Below the pieces are notes generated by a model, which was not told the origin of the DNA, did no database searches, and saw only the letters and a list, made by a program, of their open reading frames with translations. From Pyrus communis (Eukaryota > Streptophyta > Magnoliopsida > Rosales > Rosaceae): 64,000 nucleotides of DNA. The stretch lies in contig NC_084815.1 in NCBI RefSeq assembly GCF_963583255.1, forward strand, positions 13,935,724-13,999,723, in the 5' to 3' direction. Of the stretch, positions 1-10,584 are shown piece after piece. The position numbers and the translations under genes were made by a program. The stretch's first letter is position 1; each line of letters opens with the position of its first letter.

Positions 1-1199
1 GACGTGTTCTTTCCTGGACTACAGTTGCAAGATCAAGAAGTCAGCAGCATGCTCAACGCGAAATCAACATATTTTACTCCTCGGCCAAGCATGGCTATCG
101 AGTTGGCATGCCCTACACATAACCAAATGACATAATTAGCTCATTAGTTACTCGGCTTGCACGCCACGTAAACTTGGTAGTTTTTAGGGTCAACAGCAGT
201 CATAATCAAAAGTACGATTATGCGATTATTACAAACTAGATAAAATTGTAGTAAAGGAATCATCACCAAATCCAACGGTGAAAGCATCACTGCCAAGTCC
301 ACTCGTCACTCCCAGGGTTATCTTTTTATTCTTGCTATGTCCTAAGGGGTTGAAAAACAAAGGGTGAGTGGATCAAGTTTATCTAGTTAAAATCATTTGA
401 AAATAATATACATATAGTACTACCTTAATAGTAACCTGATTCATATCACAACTTTGTCATATCAAAGAAAATAATATCAATCACGCAATCGAAGTAAATC
501 AAGTTGTATAGCAAGCAGGTGAAATTGCATCTACCTGATAGATGACTAGCCTTTATTAGCGAATCAAACCTCTACTAGAAATATCAGTACCTGCAATAAA
601 CCTACAACCGTAGCTAGCTATATAACATGTATGATAACCATGTGATGAAAATAAATGACCAATAGTCTCAAAATATCATTTAAACTAATCATACTTAAGA
701 CTCGTCGAAGACTAACATTACCACAAAAGGACCTTATTGTGTTGGTGGGTGGTATCGCTTTTATACAACATAGTGGCAGATAAGACATTCTGACACCTAC
801 ATAATATGGTGTCGGAGTTACTGTCGGTTATAACCGACATAAACTGTTAATGTTGCTTATAACCGACATTAATTTTAATATTTTTAATACTAGTGTCACA
901 TTAAAAAAAAAAATTGTGTCGCTTTTAACCGACATAACGTTAGCGTCGGTTAAAAGACAATTGGTGTCGCTTCTGGGCGACACTAATGATAGTTTTTAAA
1001 TATTTTCAAAGATAGTGTCGGTTGTACCTGACATAGGTTTTAATTTTTATTAAAATTTTTGAAACCCGGTGTCGGTTGTCACCGACATAATGTTAGCGTC
1101 GGTTTAAAGAAATATTTTCAAAGCTGGTGTCGGTTGTAGGCGACATAGGTTTTAATTTTTTTAAAATATTTTGAAAACAGTGTCGGTTTTAGGCGATGA

Positions 1200-1382
1200 G
1201 TGGTGGATACCCTCCCCGTGTTTTCTCTTCTTCATTTGAGGCATCTGTTGATTAGACACAATCTTGATGTTATGCATATTGAGAAGAATGTATGTGACAA
1301 TGTGGTGGGAACATTGTTAGATATAGAAAAGTCTAGAAATGGATTGGCTGCACTAGGCCTGGCAATTCCTGACATGACTTGA
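1200..1382 (+). pseudogene. TNP2-type CACTA transposase fragment
   Basis: The translated fragment contains HNLDVMHIEKNVCDNVVGTL, a block diagnostic of the TNP2 transposase of plant CACTA elements (transposase family tnp2). In the complete protein this block is followed by a conserved lysine-rich stretch and several hundred more residues. Here the frame ends at 1380-1382, and the next bases are AT-rich with no continuing homology. TNP2 normally binds the element ends and catalyses excision; this 60-residue piece cannot. The initiating methionine of the frame is only the first ATG in a truncated exon. It sits just inside the left subterminal repeats, so most of the gene has been deleted. Confidence 0.8.
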
Positions 1383-1648
1383 TAACCCTTACACGATATG
1401 ACACAAAATTAACAGGTGTTCGGGTCTATAAGATAACGAATCGGGTTGTTATCGGGTAACCCGATAAGCACCTGTTAAGATAACAGGTTGGTTCAGGTAT
1501 ACACGTAGGTAACATGATGCATGATAAGCAAAATATTAATTTTATAATTTTATAACCCTAAAAAAAAATACTATAATAATTATATAATTATGTATATTAA
1601 TTTAACAATTTTATACCCCTAAAAACTATAATAATTATATATATAATT

Positions 1649-2140
1649 ATAGCTACACTCCTTGACTCTATATGAATACAATGAATGAATTCGATCTTCA
1701 ATTTAAAATATTTACACTAGTAGATACCACAAAATCTTATGTTATACTTAATGAAAGTATAAATAAACTTTAAGTGTTAGTAAATCTATCGTTTTGATGG
1801 GATATGCATCCTACGAAACTAATTTCAACGATCCAACCGTCAAACTTGTTTGTATATACTTTGAGATTGCATACGCCAAAAATTGCAAAAAAAGGCAAAC
1901 ATTCAGAGATAAGGTAACGAGACAAAACTTTTCGATGGTTATAAAACGAAAAATCACGATTTTACTGTTACTTTAACTCCGATTTTGATTATTTTTTATA
2001 GCTACACTCCTTGACCCTATATGAATATAATAGATGAATTCGATCTTTAATTTAAAATATTTACACTAGTGGATACTATAAAATCGATATTTTATAATAA
2101 AATTATATTTATGAATGAATTCGATCTTCAATTTAAAACC
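1649..2140. repeat. Internal direct duplication within the CACTA element
   Basis: A stretch of roughly 95 bp (GCTACACTCCTTGAC, then GAATTCGATCTT, AATTTAAAATATTTACACTAG) occurs at about 1650-1745 and again, with few changes, at about 2000-2090. The shorter core GAATTCGATCTTCAATTTAA occurs a third time near 2114. The sequence is AT-rich and non-coding. Just upstream, at about 1400-1510, are GGGTTACCCG-type motifs like those of the hAT element at 60129-61819, so this filler may be an old insertion. Confidence 0.6.
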
Positions 2141-3253
2141 GATATTAATTATTTTATATATTTTAAGTATTAATTAGACTATGTTTCAATTAGTATGTGA
2201 TGGTATTTTATAATAAAATTATATTTATGGTTTTTATTACATATTTTATTCAAGCTAAATTTTGTTTATTAAAATCTTAAAATGTTGTATGACATAATTT
2301 GAAATGGATGGATAAACATTAGCCGGGAAATGGATGGATAATTTGAAATATTAGGTGGGAAGTTTCCCACTTGTTTTGTAGAGGAAATGTATTCTCAGAC
2401 TTAGTGTCGGTTTTAACCGACATTATCATCTTTTAATTTGACGTAAGTTTCATCAAACCGACGCTACATAAATTCTAAAAAGTGTGTCAGAAGGTGGTGT
2501 CGATTAAGATCGACACCAACATTAATTTAAACCGACACTGTAATTTCAATAAAGAGTGTCAGAAAGTTGATTGGTTCATTTGACTCGGTGTGAATATTAG
2601 TAAAGAGTGTCAGGTTGGCGTCAGTTAAAACTGATGCCATTTACATTTAATTCGACGTCAGTCAATCAATGTCGATATAAGCCAACCCCAACTAAGTACC
2701 CATATTTAAACCCCTCTTTTTCCCATTTCATCCGTGCTTTCATTTCTCCCCCAATTTTAGTCTTTCTTCTTCTCCTTCCTCATTTCATCCGTGTGTCCCC
2801 TTCTTCCTCCTTTTTTGTTTTTCCTCTTCTCTTTCCCAATTTTCTATGGATCACCATTTTGAAGATCAACATTCTGAGGAACTCCAATTCGAAGAGGAAG
2901 AGCTCGAAGGTGGTTCATTTTTAAATTATTATGATTATTAATTTTAGTTTCTATTTTGTATTCTAATTTATTTTTGTTTCTTGGTTTTTAATTATTTTTT
3001 CTGTATTTATAAGGATCAAGATGTGGACCCTCAATTCCAAATTGGAAAGAACAGCCTTGTTCGTTTGATTCGTCTAGAAAATGCATTAGTGATAATTTTA
3101 GTGCGTTTTAGAAACATGTAGCGGTAGAGATTAAAGACTACAGAAATATTCCGATGGTGGCATATTGGAATAAAGAAAAAAACAAAGGTAAACGTTTCAT
3201 GATTTATTTTATTATACCTTGAAATTTGTCTAATAAATTCTTTTATTTTTCAG

Positions 3254-3350
3254 GAGATTGCCCAAAAAAATAAGCATAATCGGCAGTTGAAAACTATGAA
3301 CCACACAACCGGTTCAATATCTTTTGCAAGAGTTTAGGAAGAATTTGTAT
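3254..3350 (+). pseudogene. CACTA-associated plant transposase tail fragment
   Basis: After an intron-like acceptor (TTTTTCAG, ending 3253) the frame reads EIAQKNKHNRQLKTMNHTTG, followed by SISFARV and a stop. This matches the conserved C-terminal block of the second ORF of many plant CACTA elements (Transposase_24 / En/Spm-like plant transposase family), which usually runs 'QKNKxNRxK...HTTGSKSFA'. A weakly coding stretch at 3010-3190 upstream may be the preceding exon, but stops interrupt it. No intact protein can be made. The fragment lies near the right subterminal repeats, as expected for this element type. Confidence 0.6.
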
Positions 3351-5537
3351 GGGTTGTACATTTTTAGGAATTGTGGTTAATTCTAAATTTAATATATAGT
3401 TGGTAGAAATTTTATTTTTAATACGAAGTTTACTTAAAATTGTTTGTTTTTTCATTGACATATGGTGGGATTTATTTTTATATAATTTTTTTAATTATTA
3501 TTAATTAAAAACAGAAAAAGATTTATTTAAATATTATTAATATATTTGGTGTCGCTTATGAACGACAACATAATAATTATTTTATGTATCCATATGTTAT
3601 GTAATGTCGGTTAAAACCGACAGTAGTTTGAGTATTTTATTTGTTTAACTTTTACGTCATGTCGGTTAGGACCAACAGTAGGTTTGATATTTTAATTCTT
3701 TAATTGTTGCTTGACGTCGCTTAGAACCACCATCATGTCAAAACTTAACGTCGCTTCTAATCGATGTAATGTTGGATGTCGCTTTTAAGCGACGCTGTTG
3801 TTCTTCTTTATTTTATATTACTTTGCTTCTTGGTGGCGGATTAAAGGGACTAACTGACATCAATACCCTTTTGGTGACGGTGGCAATGGTGTCGCTTCAC
3901 CTAGCCAACATTGCACAACTTTATGTCGGATTTTTACCAAAAATCCGACAGTAAATGGGTTTTATTGTTGGTTTTTACACCGCCAATGACAGCCTCTTTT
4001 GTAGTCGTGTAACAATAATATTAATATGCATCAACATATAATAATAGTTTATTTAAAAACAATTAGTTTTCAAATGGGTCACTCACAGGTAAGCAGAGCG
4101 TCTTTCCTTGTTAAGCTCCTTGCCTGGTTCCTTTTTAATCTATACTAAACCTGTGAATTTGACATATAGCTTAAAATGAGCTTTAATAGTCAATTTATGA
4201 AAATTAATCCATAGCTTTCATTTAGGCTTTGAATTTGCACAAATGGAGGACACCACGTGACTCAGAACACAAAAAAAACCCTAAAGTCTCGGGTCATGCA
4301 CGTGCCACCACACAGCGTTATGCTCCGGCCACGCGCCACCACGAGCCATCGCTGTTTGGTGAGTATGCGTCACACTCGTTGTTGTTGGTGCCACGCGCCG
4401 GTCGTGGGAGAATATTATAAGGGTTAACAGAATATACCTTTAGTTGATTCTGTTAACTCTAATAGAATAGCAGTCCGCGTCGTCAATTCTAACGGTGGCC
4501 ATCGCTTTTCACCGCCGTCCATTGCCGTTCAGCACCGTTCGTCGCCAGAAACTGCTATTAAATTCTAGAAATCGATTAAGACCTCCCCAAGCTCGAATTC
4601 AACGTATTTCTTAACCAAAATTCATTAATCTAAGTCCAAAGAAGCTCAGAAACTTACCTAATGCTATTTTAGGAAAGGAGAGGTCCATTCCACCTGGGAT
4701 TCGACGAGTTTGGCTTTAAGTAGCTCGCCGGATTTTGGAAAAAGGAAACACAGTGCATGCACAGGTAGGGTCTTCGATCTCAACTTGAAAGCACCTACAT
4801 TTCATCCTCAAGGCCACACGAATTAAGACACAGAGAATGTCACCCCAGGTGGCTTCGAACTCAACGGTTTTTCACCGAAGTTCATCTTCGGTGCAGGGAT
4901 GCATGCACAAAGGAATAATAGATGTTTAAACCCTCGCATTCACCAACAAAATCACATCACATCACATACATGAAAATAACTCAGGGATTCGAAGATAAGA
5001 TAGAGAACCTTACCTGGGTTCAAGTTTAAGTGCTTGGGCTATCGGCTTCAATGGCAGAGCACTCTATGATGCCCGTTGATGCATGCATGACCATATTCGA
5101 ACTCCCTAGGTCTCAAGGATTCCAAATGTACAGTATTGGGGTTGAGTTTTGGTCGGAATCGTGAGTGGTGAGGGTTTTCTCTTGGTGCTAGAGAGTGTGA
5201 GTTGCAGAGAGGGAGATAGTTTAGATAGAGAGGGCAACATGAAGTGAGGGAAGAGAGGCCGAGAGTGGGTATAACCCCACTTTAAAATATATAAAGTGAA
5301 ATTACAAATTTGTCCTTTCATAGTTGTAAATTTACAAATTGACCCTCATGTTGATTTAAATTTTACTTTCGATCTCACATTCGAATGACATGAATATTTA
5401 CGAAGACTAAAAAAGTATAAGAAATTAAAGTTTGAGTCAAGGCTTGAAAATTTCTCAAGACACCTATCCAAGGGCAATTTGGTCAATTCACATGGTTCGA
5501 GAATAAAATACAATATTTGAAGGTATAGGGTGTAACA

Positions 5538-6539
5538 CATAACTGTTATGCCTAATACTATATCATTGTCACATGTTCTATGCTAAAATAAACTAGTATT
5601 AGGGCATCTTCAAGCATTGATGATGATTCACTTGTCCCCTTGTCCATAGGGACCTCGTGGCATACAACCGAAACAACTCCGGATAGATAGCAAGGGTAAG
5701 GGCTTAAAACATGCCCTTTAATTCAAAAACCACCTCCGCGGGCCAAATTGAAGAGGGCAAGTGGTGCAACAAATGTGGAAGAAGATTCATGCACAATTTG
5801 TCGAGCAGATTCAAAGCAAATCCCAGACCAAGCAATCCTTATCGAGTAGGTACAAGCATCCACATTATAAAGAGTTGAAATCTTCGCAAGAAGCCCCTCA
5901 CAAAGGCAGAAGCAATTTATTGAAGTGACAATAATCTAGCCAATAAGGTAACAACATTTTACTATTAATAAATTTCAAATATAGTTAACATGTTCTTATT
6001 TGGACCTTTTGGTGATTAAAAAGTAATCATTTGATTAATTAAATTATTATGTTGTTTCACAATTCTTTTTTCAGTAACTACAAGCACAAATGTGGTTCAA
6101 TCTTCATAACCAAAACAAATGATTCACTAAGCACAAATGTTGGAACCTTCTAGAGCATACTCCGAAATACAAAATTGTACTATACATTGGAGCCCTAGCA
6201 CCATGCCTTGGATGCCCTAGGTTGTAGGCAACTGAGAATAATATTATTTTAATATCGTACTATGTTGTAATGCTATGCTTTGCTCTTCCTTTGAAATTGG
6301 AGTTATATATGGAGTTTATTTTCAAAGAAAAAACTTACAAAGTTCACACTTAAACACATTTACAAGGCATAAAACAAATAATTTGTGAATAGTAATCGTC
6401 ATTACCTTTACCTTTGTTCAATGGGTGGAGTTGCATAGATGCAAATACTGTTCAAAGTGAATAGCAAGAGCAATTCACTTGCTCTAGCCCTTGCCCTCTT
6501 AAAACGGGTGGAACTCCTCTTAGGAAACTAAAAATTGAT
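5538..6539. other. Intergenic region, 3' side of remorin gene 2
   Basis: I see no gene here. Short stretches look like degraded repeats: GGGCATCTTCAAGCATTGATG near 5600 and a GCAAGAGCAATTCACTTGC-type imperfect palindrome near 6466-6484, both reminiscent of small non-autonomous DNA elements, but I could not define ends or target duplications. The last 100 bp or so probably hold the 3' UTR of the minus-strand remorin gene. Confidence 0.4.
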
Positions 6540-9500
6540 TCAATAGTTAAAACATGGTAGGATTTTCTTTGGTACAAGCCCTACCTCACGGAAATCATCA
6601 GCCTTCTTGTCCACCTTATTACGTTCTATCCTTTTCCCCTCTACAACCATCGCCCTCTTCTCTTCTGCTGTCTTATGGATTTCAGCTAGTTTGTTTTGCA
6701 TCTTTTCAACGTACAAAGCCTTCTTCTTTTCTAGCTTTTGCTGTCAAACATTAGACATATTTAGAAAGCAACGGTAATCAGCAGCCTTCGTAGTTAATAT
6801 ATATACTACTGAGATATAATGAAGCATATATAAAACCTCAAAACTCAAAAGAAGACTTAATTATGTACTTAAAAAGAAACTAATTTTCTATTTTGAATAT
6901 CTCGAGTTCCAACTGATGTGGCATTAAATTTCATTTGTTATGTTATGTATTCATATCTGATGTGGTTTAGGGTTTATTAGGAGAGGATGCTTTTCAGATT
7001 GCGAAAACTCTACACCCTACTAAGTTTCTACACGTCTCTAGAACATGTAATGGAATAGCTCGTAGATTGGCTCAGTTTGCTACTTCAATTTGCAATGTGA
7101 TAGTTTGGTTCGAGGATCTCCTGATCTTATTCAGAATCTCCTCATTCAAGATATGATGTACCCTTCAGTTTCAAGTCAATAATTTATCGTCTTCCTTTAA
7201 AAAAAATGAAATATTCTCATAAGTTAGATCATTTGGTGGCTAACAAGCTTTTAAATATGTGTTCAATCCAAAAGTAGGGTTGGGCAGTTGGCACCCGATA
7301 TTAGAGACTTTTGGTGCGGGCGGCCGCACAATGGGTTGTGTCAGGTCAAGATTCATTGGGTGGGATCAAAAGAGAAGTGAGTGGGGTCATAATGCAACGG
7401 GTGTGCCTGAGTGCGTTTTTGTTCACTAATCTAAACTGTTAGTGAATACCACCATTATATTGATTATCGTTAATAAGTATGCTTATTTATTATGTAAATT
7501 TCGAAATTTAAATTCATTTAATGATAGTTAATATGATAGTGAGCATCACCACCACTTAAGTTAGATAAGATTTATATGTGTGGGTCATAGGAATGAGATG
7601 GTCTGTCCAAGAAGACCTTATAATTTTGTCACCCGGTGGGCAAATACTACTATAACTAACGTTGCATCTCTAACACCGTACGGGTAACCACAGTGCCGTG
7701 CAATCCTAATTCAAGAGAAGTAATTTTTGCACACAATTTTCTCCTTCTATATGTGCCTGTTTATTTATGTCCATTAAATTTACTTTATTTGATCCAAAGA
7801 TCAAAAATAAATATATATTTTTTGAACAAATGATATTATCTACACTAAGGGAAGGGGGAGAGGGTAGATTTAGCCTCACAATAGGCTAGTAATAATATGG
7901 TTCAAACTTGCCTTTAGAGAGAATTGAACCTAAGACCTCTTACTTACAAGTGAAGAGACAAAAAAATAAATATGAATGTGCATGATAAAGAAAATGGTAT
8001 GGGAAATTTCTCTAATTGAAAATAGTCCTATCAATTACCTCATATTTCTTTTGACGTGCATCAATGGTTGCTTGCTTGCTTAGCTCCCAAGCCACAACAT
8101 TAGAAAACTTTTTCTTTGCTCTGTTCAACAATTTGAACAAGTTAAGTTAAACAATGGATTTTAAAAGTTTAGCTGTTAATGAATGGATAATAATCTATAT
8201 TAATTACGTTGTATAAATGTGCCATGTTTCTCCTATCAATTTAGCAAATGTGCTAAAAAGCTGAAATGGTTTTGAACGTTTTACTTGTTATCTACTTTTG
8301 TTTTCTCGCTTTCTTCCCATGCTTTGATTAAACCCAATGACTTGATTGACAAAACTGTTGTGCAAGCACAAGAAATGATATAAGTACGAAGTTGAGGGAA
8401 TAAACTGTTTGTTAATTAAATAATCAAATCACTACGTAATGCAGGCATAAAATAAGAAACTTCAAAGTGTGCCCGACCAATTACCTTTTCTAATTAAACC
8501 TGCATCCTCTGCGTAAACAGAAAAAGAGAATCCATAATTAGAAGTTGTGTTCATGATACATGAGGACCTAGCTACCAACTAAATGAAGTAAGTTCCACTA
8601 TAAAATTAATTGACAATGTAGGGAGCAGTTCAATTATTTATGGGCACATGCAAGGTCATTTCTTTCTTCGATGTGGAATAATATACTCTCAAGATGCCCC
8701 CTATGTGTGACAAATTTTCAAGCATAGCATGTGAACAACACGAATTAGATGATGTGAAGCACGTGTCCCATTGAGCTTTACATGCCAAACAACCTGCTTT
8801 GATATTATGAAGGTAGTTGAGTTTCACCATAAAACCAATTGGCAAGATATGAAATATAAATCAATTACTTATATAAACATATACAAGGTTCCTTCTTTCT
8901 CAAGGTAGGATGGATACTCTTAACAACTTCTTAATGTAGTGCTATCATATACCAACTTACATGTATATGAACCACCCGACTCGTGACGGATCATAAAAAA
9001 AAGAAAAAGAAGAATAAAGTGAGAAAAAAAATTGTAGAAATGAAAAGAAAAAAAAAAAAGCTACACACATAGTTTAACGTTTTATTCCTAAATTTTATTA
9101 CCACTTTTATCATTCTTGATCTATTTCCCTTGTTTATCATATAGACTCACTCTTAATTACAATAAAAAACTAAAACGGGCAAAAGAAAAGATAGAAATGT
9201 TTCGAAACTACCTATATAACAAATGGTTTTGCATTGCATCACAGGAGCTTTAAAAGTTTATAGAAACTTGTAACTCTAGGTTTCCACTTAAATTTGAGGT
9301 ATAGGGACATAACACAGTGGCATATTAAGAATTTCTCCTCAGATGGCCAATATACAATGTTTTATTTTTATTCTTATTTTTTTTATTTGACAAACGTCAT
9401 TATAACATTCATACATAAATTAGGAAATATAATAAGAAAAATCTCTAAGAAAATAGGAGCATAAGGAAAAACTAATTTCAATGCTTCGTGGCATTAAGTG

Positions 9501-9589
9501 ATACGGTAAATGAACGATTGAAATTAAAAATAAATTATTCAAACTGTTATGAAAATCAAATCTAACCGCTAAAACACCTTAAGCATTGA

Positions 9590-9644
<55 letters not shown>

Positions 9645-9706
9645 CTTTCAACTTTTGCAGGAACATCCTTTTCTTTTTCAGGTGTTGTTGGCGCTGGGCT
9701 CGCCAT
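6540..9706 (-). CDS. Remorin-like protein (145 aa, five exons)
   Basis: Exons by eye on the minus strand are 9646-9706, 8485-8508, 8285-8354, 8039-8120 and 6540-6740. All introns are GT-AG, with phases 1, 1, 2 and 0, and the frame stays open for 146 codons including the TGA stop. The C-terminal two thirds is a remorin domain (Remorin_C). Visible blocks are KAWEESEKTK at about residues 42-51 and EKMQNKLAEIHKTAEEKRAM at about 91-110, and the protein ends KKILPCFNY. Remorins coat the cytosolic face of plasma-membrane nanodomains, using an amphipathic, often palmitoylated C-terminus; the single Cys in the last five residues fits this. The proline-rich N-terminus that is usual in group 1 is nearly absent (start MASPAPTTPEKEK). 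The ATG lies in a good CCATGG context. Intron 1 (1.1 kb) and intron 4 (1.3 kb) hold repeat-like sequence. Exons 2-5 show strong homology; exon 1 is the least certain. Confidence 0.8.
9594..9640. repeat. (GA)n microsatellite in remorin intron 1
   Basis: An uninterrupted GA tract of about 47 bp. On the gene strand it reads (CT)n and starts only five bases after the exon 1 boundary, directly behind the 5' splice donor GTAAT. It is therefore intronic if the exon 1 model is right. Confidence 0.9.
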
Positions 9707-10242
9707 GGAGATTTTGGCCAAGGCAACCAGATTATGGGTCGTCTTCTAAAGAGTGTGCTATAAACTTAAAAGTTAAATGCACCCCAATGTGTGTTACCCA
9801 CCTTTGTAGTAAATTAATTTAGATCAGAGAAACAATGAAGAGAAACCCGACGGCCTAAGAAAATAATTTCTCAGGCGCTTCATCATTAGCTCTGCTTTCA
9901 TTCTCTTCTTCTTTTGTTATGGGTGATCTGAGAGAAGATAATAAGAAAACAATTTAGAATATTTAGTTTGAAATTAAGAGACCTAAAATTAATCTGAACC
10001 ACCAACTTCTTCTGGAGGTAAATGCAAACTCCAAAAATTGCGTTTTCCTAAATTTTGGACTCTTGGTAGATGGAATTATTTAGCATTCTTTGCGCATTTC
10101 CAATAGGTGGAATTAAATGTAGAAAGTCTCTAAACATAAGTAGATGGATTCCGCACACGCATGAGCAAGAGCACAGTATTCCGATTCGGGGCTGGAACGA
10201 GAAACCGTAAGTTGTTTAGATGAGCTCCAAGATATAAGATTG
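9707..10242 (-). promoter_or_regulatory. Probable 5' UTR and promoter of remorin gene 2
   Basis: This interval lies between the proposed ATG and the target duplication of the Copia element, so the upstream region of the gene cannot be much longer than 540 bp before retrotransposon sequence starts. No clear TATA box stands out. Polypurine and polypyrimidine stretches occur near 9890-9960. The Copia insertion may have displaced more distant control elements. This is inferred from position only. Confidence 0.35.
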
Positions 10243-10247
10243 AGACC

Positions 10248-10584
10248 TGATGAAATGCAAAGCTGAGAGTAAGAATCATCTTTGTATATTGAAAAGGGTA
10301 TGAAAAATATTACAAGCTATTTGTAAGAGAAGTAAGGGAAATGGCAGACCTTGAAACCTTAAAAGATAAAGAGTGAAAACAACAGTATTTATATACATGG
10401 CTGCATTTGAAACCCTAGAAGAATATTCTTCTTGCTCATCCTTATCTATGCACAGCTGTCCAAGCCTTGCTGTCAATGTACCGTTGAGATGGTTCTAGGT
10501 GAGTGTTGGGTGTGTTGATCAATTGAACAGGTGTCTTGGCAAGGTGTAGCACCATGGGCTCTATTCATTGGACTATGGTTAATA
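10248..10584 (-). repeat. 3' LTR of the Copia element
   Basis: 337 bp, beginning TGATGAAATGC and ending GGTTAATA on the plus strand. It is nearly identical by eye to 20687-21100 except for the extra 81-bp copy and a 4-bp difference there. AGACC lies directly outside. Confidence 0.9.

Larger units (their letters stand above)
716..4009 (+). mobile_element. CACTA (En/Spm) DNA transposon, deleted derivative
   Basis: The ends are imperfect inverted repeats: CATTACCACAAAAGG on the left, and the reverse complement of the right end reads CACGACTACAAAAGAGG. The direct repeat TAA flanks both ends (713-715 and 4010-4012), the 3-bp target duplication expected of CACTA elements. Inside, many short subterminal units of the type GTGTCGGTT and AACCGACA occur in both orientations at 780-1190, 2400-2660 and 3540-3960, as in known En/Spm ends. 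Two transposase scraps remain (1200-1382 and 3254-3350). The element is far shorter than an autonomous CACTA, so it is non-autonomous. Its host sequence is the LTR that continues on both sides. Confidence 0.8.
1..5537 (-). mobile_element. Tekay/Del-like gypsy LTR, minus strand, split by a CACTA element
   Basis: The plus strand ends at 5537 with GGTGTAACA, so the minus strand begins TGTTACACC, a start typical of Tekay/Del (chromovirus) LTRs. Reading leftwards the sequence is non-coding, with the stop-and-start 'fully intergenic' look of these long LTRs. Near 300-370 a CTCACCC-type stretch (on the minus strand) resembles the same region of the solo LTR at 23158-25536. The two LTR parts are 4010-5537 and 1-715, separated by the CACTA insertion. 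The left end lies outside the window, so I cannot say whether this is a solo LTR or part of a whole element. Assignment rests on end motif and general similarity only. Confidence 0.5.

Noticed and set aside
7840..7975. SINE-like sequence in remorin intron 4
   Set aside because: GAATTGAACCTAAGACCTC resembles a tRNA-type B box, but no A box, tail or target duplication could be shown.
9586..9822. Plus-strand frame beginning with a repeated Arg-Glu tract
   Set aside because: Translation of the (GA)n microsatellite, antisense to remorin exon 1.
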